DNA of 64,000 bases from NCBI RefSeq assembly GCF_030345075.1, contig NZ_CP128361.1, positions 3,658,001 through 3,722,000 of the forward strand, read 5' to 3'. The position numbers and the translations under genes are program-made. Every line of letters begins with the position of its first letter. Positions within the stretch are counted from its first letter, which is position 1. Shown here in pieces: positions 34,794 through 42,892 of the stretch. Source of the DNA: Solwaraspora sp. WMMA2065. GTDB lineage: Bacteria; Actinomycetota; Actinomycetes; Mycobacteriales; Micromonosporaceae. Below the pieces are notes generated by a model. The model made no database searches. It had not been told where the DNA came from and saw nothing but the letters and a program-made list of their open reading frames with translations.

Positions 34794-36682
34794 CGTCCCT
34801 TGTCGTCGTCTATCGACCGGACCGTGCCGTCGTCATCGAGGAGCAGGGTGTGAATGCCCGGTGACAACCGGATCTCTGCGGCCCGGCGAACACCGCCGGA
34901 CGTACGCCACTTCAGGGCGAAGGCCGTGTCAGCTCCGCTGCCCGTGCCGAAGAACAACTCCGGTGCGGACGATCCCGCGTGCCCGTTGCTCGGCTGCAAC
35001 TCGGCATACAACTGCGCGCCACCGGGTGTGACGGCTCGCACCTGTGCTCCGATCGCCGGTGTCGCCCCGGTGCGCGGACCGGGCCGCAGCAGGCGAATGG
35101 TGGTGTGCGGCCATGCCGTACGGCTCCGGTTGAGCAGCACGACGGAGTCCTGCCACTGGTTGGCGATCACCGCGTCCGGCCGGCCGTCACCATCGATGTC
35201 GCCGATCGCGATGCCTCTGCTCACCCACGGTGAGCCCAGCCCGAGCCGTGGCGCGAGGTCGACGTAGCGGGGCGGCGAAAGGTCGGCGGCGTAGGTCCAC
35301 AGCGGGTTGTGCTGATGGCCGGACAGGTCGTCGCCGGGCTGGAAGTTAGGCCATGCCCAGGGGTGGGCGAGCACCTGGTCGTTGGCCATCGCAAGTTCCT
35401 GTAACTCGGGCCAGCGCCACCGGTCGCCCTGCAGGTAGCCAGTCGCCTGCAGGATTTCGTCCGCACCGTCCGCATCGAAATCAACGGCCTTGATGTCCCA
35501 GGCCCAACCGCTGCGAGAAAGCCCGAGTTGCTCGCTTCGATCACGGTACGGGACCCGCCCCTGTAGCAGATCCTCGCCGGATCCCTCCGGCACGAACGCG
35601 AAGTTGCTCTCCTGCAGCCCCCAGGCAGTGGTGATGTTGCTGACCAGAACGGTCGGCAGCGGTTGCCCGCCGCGATAGGTGAACGCCACGCCCATGCCTT
35701 TGAACGAGTCGTGGCCGAGCACCTTCGACTTCGGCGTGGTGGCATCCCTGCGCCCCTCGACCCGTTCGAACACCGGACGTCCCGGAGTAGACCGATTGAC
35801 CAGCAGATCGTCGGGGCCGAAGTCGTTGGCCACGTAGATCTCAGGTAGCAGGTCCCCGGTAAGGTCCTGCAGCCCGAACGCGAGCGTCCAGGATCGTGCC
35901 GACCGGTCCGGCAACGCCGTGCTGGCGTCGACAAACACAGGCGGGCGGCCAGGTCCGCCGGGGCGGGACAGCAGCAACCGGTTGATTCCGGCGTTGCCGG
36001 CCCGGGCCATCCCGGCCTGCATCTGGATCCGCTGGTCGTCGTCGGCTCGCCTGTCCAGGATCCGCGCACCGTCTGGAAAGTAGTTGCCGACCAGGACGTC
36101 CAGGTTGCCGTCGCCGTCGATGTCGGCGATCACGGTCGCGGTGGTGTTCCAGTGCTGGGCCGGCTCGACGAGGTCCCTGCCCTGGTAGCCCTCTCCCGCC
36201 CGGACAAACAGCACTGGGGAACGCCCCCAGTAGTAGACAAGGAAGTCCGTCATTCCGTCCCCGGTGAGGTCGGTCGGGACGCAGCCCATCGGCGCGACCG
36301 CCGGGTCGGGTTTTCCGGGAGGAGTGAGCCGCACGGCGGCGAAACGATCTCCGGTGCCGCGCACCGGGGCGACCCGTACCGAATTGTCGCGCGGATCGAC
36401 CAGGCAGGTGTCGTCGGCACGGCCGTTGCCGTCGGCGTCGGTCAGCCCGACGGCGGCGCCGACGGCGGATATCCAGGACCGCAGATGTGCCAGCTCCGGA
36501 GCGACCGTCCGGTCACCGTGGGCCATCGGGGGCGCCGAGTTCAGCGGGGTCACCACGAAGTCGAAGGGGGCGGCGAGCGCCGCGAGTTCCGCGGCGGAGG
36601 CGACCGGACGGGCGCTCAGCCCGCCGAGTACGGCGAGCAGGGTTGCAGCCATCGCCGGTGCTGTCAGACGGCGTGGATTCAT
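34790..36682 (-). CDS. UnbV-like secreted protein (CRTAC1/ASPIC-UnbV family)
   Basis: A 630-residue protein with an N-terminal signal peptide (AMAATLLAVLGGLSARPVAS). A FG-GAP/VCBS propeller follows (DITGDGMTDFLVYYW-type blades: DLTGDGMTD, DIDGDGNLD, DLTGDLLPEIYVAND, DFDADGADE, DIDGDGRPD). The C-terminal ASPIC/UnbV domain runs from ~res 545 (IGAQVRAVTPGGAQ, PSNGHAGSSAPELFFGTG). This is the architecture of UnbV (enediyne E4) and of eukaryotic CRTAC1. It shares four bases with selA downstream and four with the tiny membrane gene upstream. Its biochemical role is unknown; calcium-stabilised binding outside the cell is likely. Confidence 0.85.
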   Translation of the reverse strand: MNPRRLTAPAMAATLLAVLGGLSARPVASAAELAALAAPFDFVVTPLNSAPPMAHGDRTVAPELAHLRSWISAVGAAVGLTDADGNGRADDTCLVDPRDNSVRVAPVRGTGDRFAAVRLTPPGKPDPAVAPMGCVPTDLTGDGMTDFLVYYWGRSPVLFVRAGEGYQGRDLVEPAQHWNTTATVIADIDGDGNLDVLVGNYFPDGARILDRRADDDQRIQMQAGMARAGNAGINRLLLSRPGGPGRPPVFVDASTALPDRSARSWTLAFGLQDLTGDLLPEIYVANDFGPDDLLVNRSTPGRPVFERVEGRRDATTPKSKVLGHDSFKGMGVAFTYRGGQPLPTVLVSNITTAWGLQESNFAFVPEGSGEDLLQGRVPYRDRSEQLGLSRSGWAWDIKAVDFDADGADEILQATGYLQGDRWRWPELQELAMANDQVLAHPWAWPNFQPGDDLSGHQHNPLWTYAADLSPPRYVDLAPRLGLGSPWVSRGIAIGDIDGDGRPDAVIANQWQDSVVLLNRSRTAWPHTTIRLLRPGPRTGATPAIGAQVRAVTPGGAQLYAELQPSNGHAGSSAPELFFGTGSGADTAFALKWRTSGGVRRAAEIRLSPGIHTLLLDDDGTVRSIDDDKGR

Positions 36683-36927
36683 GCCACGGTCCGTTCGCCG
36701 TCACCCGGGCCCGCCGGACGCCGGCTGAGCGGCCGGCCGGCGGCGTCACGTGGGTCGTGCAGCGGGGTCACCAACTGGCGGGTAATCACCCCGAGGACGG
36801 CCGCGATCGCCGCGTTGACCGCCGTGATCTGAGTGCACGACCAGCTCACGAGGCCGAACGCGCCGAGGAGGTTGAACACGGCCAGCAGTCCGGCCTGAAT
36901 GATCACTGGCTCCCGTTTGAAGACCAT
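36679..36927 (-). CDS. Tiny membrane protein, holin-like (copy 1)
   Basis: An 82-residue protein: FKREPVIIQAGLLAVFNLLG, then TQITAVNAAIAAVLGVITRQLVTP, two hydrophobic stretches and a charged tail. It is paralogous to the product at 40464 (RREPVLIQSAVLALLNLLAT, TQIGAANAAVAALLGLVTRQ). The fold resembles small phage or holin-type membrane proteins. The stop overlaps the UnbV-like start by four bases. Two related copies within 4 kb, each tucked into an operon of this locus, suggest a specific partner role rather than phage debris. Confidence 0.75.
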   Translation of the reverse strand: MVFKREPVIIQAGLLAVFNLLGAFGLVSWSCTQITAVNAAIAAVLGVITRQLVTPLHDPRDAAGRPLSRRPAGPGDGERTVA

Positions 36928-36933
36928 CGTTAC

Positions 36934-37821
36934 TTACCCTCCGTAGGTCGTTCGGGCGCGGCGCCGCGACGCGGACACGGTGCCGCGGTGGTCGTTGTGC
37001 CGGGCCACGCCACGCCAGTAGGTGAGCTGGCGGCTTCGATACGCGGCCAGATAGAACTCGCTGGAGTCCCGCCAGTGCCGCAGCTCATCAGCCGATACGA
37101 GGGCGGAGATCTCGTCCTCACGCCGCACCAGAGCTGTGCCGATCCGCTCGAAGCACTCGACCGCCATCGCCGTGCAGTCGGTCAGTTCGACGTCGTCGAA
37201 CCCGGCTGACCGCAGCATCCGCACCGTGGCGGTGGGTCCCGGCAGCGGCCGCATGCCGTCCAGATCCCAGGCCCGTCCCCGGGTCTCGTCGGACATGCTG
37301 CTACCGGCGACGGTATCGGCCATCGCGAACACCCCACGCGGGTACGACGCCCGATGGGCGGTCCGCATCACCGCCTGCGGATCGGCGAGCAGACTCAGCG
37401 AGTCGATCGCCAGCACGAGGTCGTAGGCACCGTCCGGCTGCCATCGCTCGACGTCGCCCAGCACGTACCGCAGGTCCGGGTTTCCGGTCGCGAGCCGGCG
37501 GGCGTGATCGAGTTGTTTCTCGTTGATCTCCACGCCGGTGACCGCACAACCGCGACGCACATTCAGGTAGCGACTGACCGCTCCCGTTCCAGAGCAGCAT
37601 TCGAGAACCCGATGGCGGGCGCCGAGTCGGAGCGGTTCGGTGATCTGGTCGAGCAACGCCGCCCCACCGACGTTGGTGAACTCCCAGCCGGCATGCACCG
37701 GCTGGTAGACGGCCAACTGCCAGATCGGCGCGGTAACACTGTCATAGATGTGGTTCTTGTCCGCGCCGTCCGACGGCGCCGTCGCGGCGGGCGGGCCGGG
37801 TCGCAGTAGTTGCGGCTCCAC
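36934..37821 (-). CDS. Class I SAM-dependent methyltransferase
   Basis: GTG 37821 is preferred to GTG 37827 because AGGAG lies five bases ahead of it. The ~295-residue product has motif I VLECCSGTGAVSRYL, VTGVEINEKQLDHAR (acidic end of strand 2), DLRYVLGDVERW and YDLVLAIDSLSLLADPQ. The C-terminal half has HWRDSSEFYLAAYRSRQLTYWRG. It resembles ubiquinone/menaquinone-type and natural-product C- or O-methyltransferases; the substrate is unknown. It is six bases upstream of the tiny membrane gene in the operon that leads into selABD. Confidence 0.82.
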   Translation of the reverse strand: MEPQLLRPGPPAATAPSDGADKNHIYDSVTAPIWQLAVYQPVHAGWEFTNVGGAALLDQITEPLRLGARHRVLECCSGTGAVSRYLNVRRGCAVTGVEINEKQLDHARRLATGNPDLRYVLGDVERWQPDGAYDLVLAIDSLSLLADPQAVMRTAHRASYPRGVFAMADTVAGSSMSDETRGRAWDLDGMRPLPGPTATVRMLRSAGFDDVELTDCTAMAVECFERIGTALVRREDEISALVSADELRHWRDSSEFYLAAYRSRQLTYWRGVARHNDHRGTVSASRRRARTTYGG

Positions 37822-37888
37822 AGGCACTCCTCAGATTGGTTGGCGGTTCGTCCGGAGCTCACCCGACCGGATGAGCGATTCACATCCG

Positions 37889-39679
37889 TCATCTGCGTCG
37901 CGTGTCGACCGGGCTTCGGACCGGCCCCAGCGGTGCCTGCTCACTGATCGGCGTACCTCCCGCAGCCCGCGCGACCAGCGGACGCGCCAAGTCCGCGACC
38001 GGTGAATCCGCCGCCCAGACGTTTTCGGCGAGCCAGTACTCCACCGTGCGATGGGTGCGGGCGAACAGCACCATCCGGCCGTCGGCCGACGGCACCGGAT
38101 AGCGGACACCTTGACCCGCCTCCGCGACGACCCGCCCCGTACCGTCGGGACACTGCTCGTACAGTTCCTCGCTGGTGCCGGCCACCAGCGTCGACAACAG
38201 GACGCCGTCGCGGGTGAGCCGTGGATTGTTCCGTTCCACGTAGTCCGGCCCCGCCAGCGTCTCGATTTCGCCGGTCGCCAGATCTTTGCGGTAAAAGCCC
38301 CAGGTCCAGTCGCCGCCGCGGGTCGACATGAAGACCACCGCGGCGCCGTCCGGCGTGTATGCCGCAGACTCGTCCCACCATGAGTCGTCGGTAACCGCAC
38401 TGACCCCGCCGGTACGCAGGTCGAGTTCGTAGATGTTCGCGGCGAACGGTTCGGTTTCACTCTTGAACAGCAGCCGGTCGCCATCGGGTGACCAGCTCAG
38501 CGGACCATGCAGGCGGCGTAGCCCGACCACCCCCGATGTCCAGTCGTGGACCTCACCGGTCGCCACGTCCACCGTGCTGATCTGCCAGCGGTGCGCCAAT
38601 CCGCGGCGCGAGCAGAACGCGATCCGCTCGCCGGCGGGCGACCAGGCGGGAAAGGACGCCTCTCCCACCGGCAGAGCCGTCACCACATGGTCGGACAGGT
38701 CCAAAATCTTGATGTTGGATCGTCCGGTACGTTCGCTGGCGTAGACGATCCGGCGCGCCGCTGGGTCGAACGACGCGTACCGCGGCCGTTCGTCCGCCCC
38801 GACGAGCTCCTGCACCTCGCCCGTGGCACGGTTCCACATGCCGATCGCGCGACCATCGTCGATGAGCCGGTGGAAGAACAGGCTCTGGCCATCGGCGGTC
38901 CACGTCGGCCACCGGTCGTCCGCTCCGGTGGTGACCAGGGGACGGCCGGATCCGTCGCCGAGGCGCTGCACCCAAATGACCGAGCGGCCCTCGTTGCTGC
39001 GGGAGAACGCGACGACCTGCCGGGTGGGACAGACGGTGGGCTTGTAGTCCCAAGCTGTCCCGTCGGTCACCGGGATCTCTTCGGCGCCTGCTGAGTCCTG
39101 CAGAAAGATCGCTCCGGCCCCCGCGTCGTAGGAATGGCACACCAGCCAACGGCCGTCCGGCGCCCAGGAACCAGCACCTGCCCTACCCGGTGGCCGGTCC
39201 ACGACACGCGGAGCACCGCCACCGGCGGGCACGATGTAGAAATACCGGCGCCCCCAGGGGCCACCGACGTACAAGATGCGCTGGCCGTCCGGCGCGAAGG
39301 AAGGATACTCTTCCTCATGATCGCCGAACGTCAGTTGCTCAATGCGACCGGTGGCGACTTCGTACCACCAAATCTGTTTGTGTCCGCCCCTGGTAGAAGT
39401 GAAGACAATGCGCCGACCGTCGGGGGACCACTGCCCCTCGATGTCATCACCTGCTCCTCGGGTGGCCTGATGCCACCGGCCGCTATGTAGGTCGAATATC
39501 CAGAGGTTGACGGTTCCGGTCCGCTTCGATGAGGCCACGAAGAAGGCACCATCGGGCGAGATGGCACCGTCTCCGGAACCAGCCGGATCTGACGCTACCC
39601 GACGGAGCCGGAAGCCCTCGCCGCGTGGTTCGATAGCGGCCTGCCAGTCTGGTTGATGAGCACCCGAGGGTGGCGGCAC
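37889..39679 (-). CDS. TolB-like PD40 beta-propeller protein
   Basis: GTG 39679 is chosen because AAGGAG lies seven bases upstream; the ORF extends to 39718 without a ribosome site. The 596-residue product is built of TolB/PD40 repeats (ISPDGAFFVASSKRTGTVNL, WSPDGRRIVFTSTRGGHKQI, FAPDGQRILYVGG, WTADGQSLFF, WSPAGERIAF, WSPDGDRLLF, YTPDGAAVVFMSTRGG), enough for two six- or seven-bladed propellers. No signal peptide or peptidase domain is seen. It heads the operon running through the methyltransferase and UnbV into selABD and is divergent from the nitroreductase-like gene. Confidence 0.8.
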   Translation of the reverse strand: MPPPSGAHQPDWQAAIEPRGEGFRLRRVASDPAGSGDGAISPDGAFFVASSKRTGTVNLWIFDLHSGRWHQATRGAGDDIEGQWSPDGRRIVFTSTRGGHKQIWWYEVATGRIEQLTFGDHEEEYPSFAPDGQRILYVGGPWGRRYFYIVPAGGGAPRVVDRPPGRAGAGSWAPDGRWLVCHSYDAGAGAIFLQDSAGAEEIPVTDGTAWDYKPTVCPTRQVVAFSRSNEGRSVIWVQRLGDGSGRPLVTTGADDRWPTWTADGQSLFFHRLIDDGRAIGMWNRATGEVQELVGADERPRYASFDPAARRIVYASERTGRSNIKILDLSDHVVTALPVGEASFPAWSPAGERIAFCSRRGLAHRWQISTVDVATGEVHDWTSGVVGLRRLHGPLSWSPDGDRLLFKSETEPFAANIYELDLRTGGVSAVTDDSWWDESAAYTPDGAAVVFMSTRGGDWTWGFYRKDLATGEIETLAGPDYVERNNPRLTRDGVLLSTLVAGTSEELYEQCPDGTGRVVAEAGQGVRYPVPSADGRMVLFARTHRTVEYWLAENVWAADSPVADLARPLVARAAGGTPISEQAPLGPVRSPVDTRRR

Positions 39680-39885
39680 GGCTGATCTCCTTGCCTCTCG
39701 GTTGATGGGCACGAGCATGACTGACGCTCGGTCAATTTCTAGCCCTTTGGCCCAGGGACAACCTTCTTCTAACTTGCGCTAAGGCAGCGCTCATCGATTA
39801 GCAAGATTTCGGAGGAGATCACTGCCTGCCGCTGTTGCGATAAACCAGTAAGCGATAGATCAAAGCACCGGTGGAGGCCTTGCTC

Positions 39886-40467
39886 ATGCCACCCACGAGT
39901 CCACCTGATCAGACAGGGCTACACCCGCTCCTCGCGCCAGCCGACTCCGCACAGCGATTCACCACGGGGACGCTGAACACCGCGCAACTCGCAAGGCTGA
40001 TCGAGGCCGCGCGCTGGACCCCGTCGAGTGGGAACCGGCAACCGTGGCGGTTCATGCTGGGCTGTCGTGGCGACACGACGTTCTCGCTGCTGCGCACCGC
40101 GTTGAACCCGGCCCACCAGAGCCACACGCGAGGGGCCGCCGCGTTGTTGCTAGCGCTGGCGCAGACCGCTGATCAGCAGGGCGTGCCGATGCTGGGCGCC
40201 GAATACGAGCTGGGAATGGCGGTGAGCCGAATCTGCGTACAAGCGCGGGCGCAGGACTGGCAGTGCCGCCAACTCGGGGACTTCGACCACCAGCGGCTGC
40301 GCCAGGAGTTGGGCGTGCCGGCTGGCTTCGAGCCGATCGTCGTCCTGGTGGTCGGTGGCAACGGGCCGGCCGGACCGGACGACCAGGCTGAGTACGGGAC
40401 CAGACTGGCCCCGGAGGCAATCGCCTTCGCCCGCCGGTGGGGACGACCGGCGTGGACGTCGCTATGA
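39886..40467 (+). CDS. Nitroreductase-like flavoprotein
   Basis: ATG 39886 has GGTGGAGG about nine bases upstream, better than GTG 39871. The ~193-residue protein has IEAARWTPSSGNRQPWRFML (the FMN-binding R-x-P-S-x-x-N-x-Q-P-W pattern), AAALLLALAQTADQ, GMAVSRICVQARAQDWQCRQLGDF-type helices and a C-terminal VVLVVGGNGPAG. It belongs to the FMN nitroreductase superfamily, which includes azole-forming dehydrogenases, dehalogenases and quinone reductases. It is coupled by ATGA to a tiny membrane gene. A redox step on the haloperoxidase product is a reasonable guess. Confidence 0.78.
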   Translation: MPPTSPPDQTGLHPLLAPADSAQRFTTGTLNTAQLARLIEAARWTPSSGNRQPWRFMLGCRGDTTFSLLRTALNPAHQSHTRGAAALLLALAQTADQQGVPMLGAEYELGMAVSRICVQARAQDWQCRQLGDFDHQRLRQELGVPAGFEPIVVLVVGGNGPAGPDDQAEYGTRLAPEAIAFARRWGRPAWTSL

Positions 40468-40706
40468 CGCGGTGGTCGATCTGGCGGCGGGAGCCGGTGC
40501 TGATTCAGTCGGCGGTGCTGGCGCTGCTCAACCTTCTCGCGACGTTTGACGTCGTGCCACTCACGGTGACGCAGATCGGTGCGGCGAACGCCGCAGTAGC
40601 AGCGCTGCTCGGGCTGGTCACGCGGCAGGTGGTGACACCGGTGACACCGCCGACGGCCGGATCCGATGACGAATCCGGCCGTCGACGGGCACCTGGTCTC
40701 GGCTGA
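40464..40706 (+). CDS. Tiny membrane protein, holin-like (copy 2)
   Basis: An 80-residue protein from ATG 40464, overlapping the previous stop by four bases. REPVLIQSAVLALLNLLATF and TQIGAANAAVAALLGLVTRQ give two hydrophobic segments, with a charged C-terminal tail. It is a clear paralogue of the product encoded at 36679-36927. Its stop directly abuts the stop of the convergent FG-GAP/YVTN gene with no spacer. Function unknown. Confidence 0.75.
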   Translation: MTRWSIWRREPVLIQSAVLALLNLLATFDVVPLTVTQIGAANAAVAALLGLVTRQVVTPVTPPTAGSDDESGRRRAPGLG

Positions 40707-42836
40707 CTACGCGTTGACTGTTTCCACCGGGGCCAGCACCGAGGCCACCCCGATCGGATGTTCGCCGACCTCCACGGTCGCCACTGACTCGCCTCGCTCC
40801 AAGTCGACCACGGAGATCGAGTTGCCGCTCTGGCTGGTCACGAACGCCTGACGGCCGTCCGGCGACAGCGCCAACCCGTACGGACGGATGCCGACCTCGA
40901 TCGTTGTGGTGACCGCGCCCCTGGCGACGTCGACGACGCTGACCGCGTCGGAACTGTAGGTCACCACGTAGGCGTTTTGGCCGTCCGGACTGAAGGCAAC
41001 CTTCAGCGGCCAGTCACCTACGTCGATGTTTGCGACGCGTTTGTTGGTAGCGGTGTCGACTACCGTCACCTGGTCGTCGGCGATGCTCGTGACGTAGACC
41101 AGGCGACCGTCCGGGCTGACCGCCACCCCACCAGGACGTGCGCCGACGCGGGTACGGGCGACGACGGATGCCCGCGCCACGTCCACGGTGGCGACTTCGA
41201 AGGATATATTCGTCGGCACGTAGGCATACCGACCGTCCGGGGTGAAGGCGACGTCGACTGGGCGCTCCCCCACCTGGATGGTGGCGGTCACCGCGTTCGT
41301 GACCGAGTCGATCAGCGAGACCGTGTCGGAGAACTCGTTGGCGACCAGTATCCGGGTGCCGTCGGGCGACACCGCGATCCCATTGGGCTGGCGGCCGACG
41401 GCGATCGTGGTCAGCAACCGACGGCTGGGAAGGTCGATCACCGACACATTGTCGGAACCGAGGTTCGCGACGTACGCCCGTCGGCCATCCGGGGTCAGCG
41501 CCACCCCGCCTGGGCGGTCACCGCCGATGTCAATGGTCTTCAGCAGAGTCGAGGACCGGGCGTCGATTAGTGAAACGGTGGCCGAGTTCTCGTTGGTGAC
41601 CAGCGCGACCGGCGCGAGGTCGGCACCCGCTGCGGTCTGGGTGCCGTTGAGCATCACGGTGATGCTGCCGGAGAGTGAGTTGCTGACCGCCAGGTCGACG
41701 AGGTTGTCCCCGTCGAAGTCCGCGGCAATGATCGCTGCGGGTGCCTCGCCTGCGGAGAAGGACTGGGCGGTGCTGAAGACTCCGTCACTGCGGCTGTTCG
41801 ACAGCACGATGACGTCGGCCGCCTCAGGAGCGACGGCGGCGAGGTCGGTGGCGCGGTCGCCGTTGAAGTCGGCGGCGACGACGTCGCCCGGGCCACGCGC
41901 CGCGACGAACTCCTGCTTCCGTTCGAAAGACCCCTTGCCGTCACCGGCGAGCAGGGTCACCGTCTCACCGCCGTAGTTGCCCGTGGCCAGATCGAGGTTG
42001 CCGTCACCGGTGAAGTCACCGACGGCGACGCCGGACGGGGTGTCGCCAGCCGGCATCGCCTTGGCCGTGCCGAAGGTGCCCTCGCCCGTGCCGGTGAGCA
42101 GCGAGATGGTCTTGTCGCCGATGTCCGAGGTAAGGATGTCGAGCACCCCGTCACCGGTGACGTCGAGGACGGTGAGTCGGTTCGGGTCCTTGCCCACCGG
42201 ATACTTGGCCGGCTCGGCGAACCCACCGGTGCCGTCGCCGAGCAGGATCGACACGGCGTTGTCCTGATAGTTGGCCACGGCCAGGTCGACGGAACCGTCC
42301 CGGTCGAGATCGGCGGCGCTCACCCGGATCGCGCCGCCGCCGGCTGGCAGTGACTTGGCCCCAGCGAATGCGCCCTTCCCATCGCCGAAGTACAGAGTCA
42401 GGTCGTTGGAGTTGAAGTTGGAGGTCACCATGTCGAGGCGGCCGTCGCCGTCGAGGTCGGCCAACGCCACGCCGTTGGGGTTGTCGCCGGTCCGGTAGGT
42501 CACCGGCGACGCGAATCTGCCCTTGCCCTCGCCGAGCAGCACAGCGGCGGTGTTCGAGTTGAAGTTGACGACGACGAGGTCCTGCTTGCCGTCGTCGTTG
42601 AGGTCGGCGGCCTCCAGGCCGGCCGGAGCGTCACCGACCGAAATCTCCGCCATCGCCGACATGGTGACTCTGTCTGCGTTGGCCCCCGCCGACTCCTGCG
42701 GCTCGTCGGGTGTCGTCTCCGTCACTCCGAGACACCCGGTAAGCAGGCAGAGGGCAAGTAGGGCACTGCCCCCTGCCGTCCACCGCGGCGGCTGGCGCCG
42801 AGCATCTCGGGTGGGCTCCTGACTCTGGTCAGTCAT
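40707..42836 (-). CDS. FG-GAP plus YVTN beta-propeller lipoprotein
   Basis: A 709-residue exported protein with a lipobox (ALCLLTGCLG, Cys35). Residues ~50-365 hold about seven FG-GAP/VCBS blades (DLNDDGKQDLVVVNFNSN, DLDGDGRLDMVTSNFNSN, DLDRDGSVDLAVANYQDN). Residues ~375-709 hold about seven YVTN-type blades (VALTPDGRRAYVANLGSDNV, IAVSPDGTRILVANEFSDTV, YVPTN, VSPDGRLVYVTSIADDQV). GGGGAG precedes the ATG. Two fused propellers on a lipid anchor suggest a surface scaffold or sensor. It follows the P450 gene on the same strand. Confidence 0.85.
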   Translation of the reverse strand: MTDQSQEPTRDARRQPPRWTAGGSALLALCLLTGCLGVTETTPDEPQESAGANADRVTMSAMAEISVGDAPAGLEAADLNDDGKQDLVVVNFNSNTAAVLLGEGKGRFASPVTYRTGDNPNGVALADLDGDGRLDMVTSNFNSNDLTLYFGDGKGAFAGAKSLPAGGGAIRVSAADLDRDGSVDLAVANYQDNAVSILLGDGTGGFAEPAKYPVGKDPNRLTVLDVTGDGVLDILTSDIGDKTISLLTGTGEGTFGTAKAMPAGDTPSGVAVGDFTGDGNLDLATGNYGGETVTLLAGDGKGSFERKQEFVAARGPGDVVAADFNGDRATDLAAVAPEAADVIVLSNSRSDGVFSTAQSFSAGEAPAAIIAADFDGDNLVDLAVSNSLSGSITVMLNGTQTAAGADLAPVALVTNENSATVSLIDARSSTLLKTIDIGGDRPGGVALTPDGRRAYVANLGSDNVSVIDLPSRRLLTTIAVGRQPNGIAVSPDGTRILVANEFSDTVSLIDSVTNAVTATIQVGERPVDVAFTPDGRYAYVPTNISFEVATVDVARASVVARTRVGARPGGVAVSPDGRLVYVTSIADDQVTVVDTATNKRVANIDVGDWPLKVAFSPDGQNAYVVTYSSDAVSVVDVARGAVTTTIEVGIRPYGLALSPDGRQAFVTSQSGNSISVVDLERGESVATVEVGEHPIGVASVLAPVETVNA

Positions 42837-42892
42837 CGCATCTCCCCTTGGTCTCAGTTCAGCTGGTACCCGGCCGGGCCCGGCCGATTCGG

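Noticed and set aside
40465-40467. UGA at the end of the nitroreductase as a Sec codon
   Set aside because: Reading through gives Arg/Gly-rich sequence and a stop within a few codons; no hairpin and the ATGA overlap is ordinary coupling.
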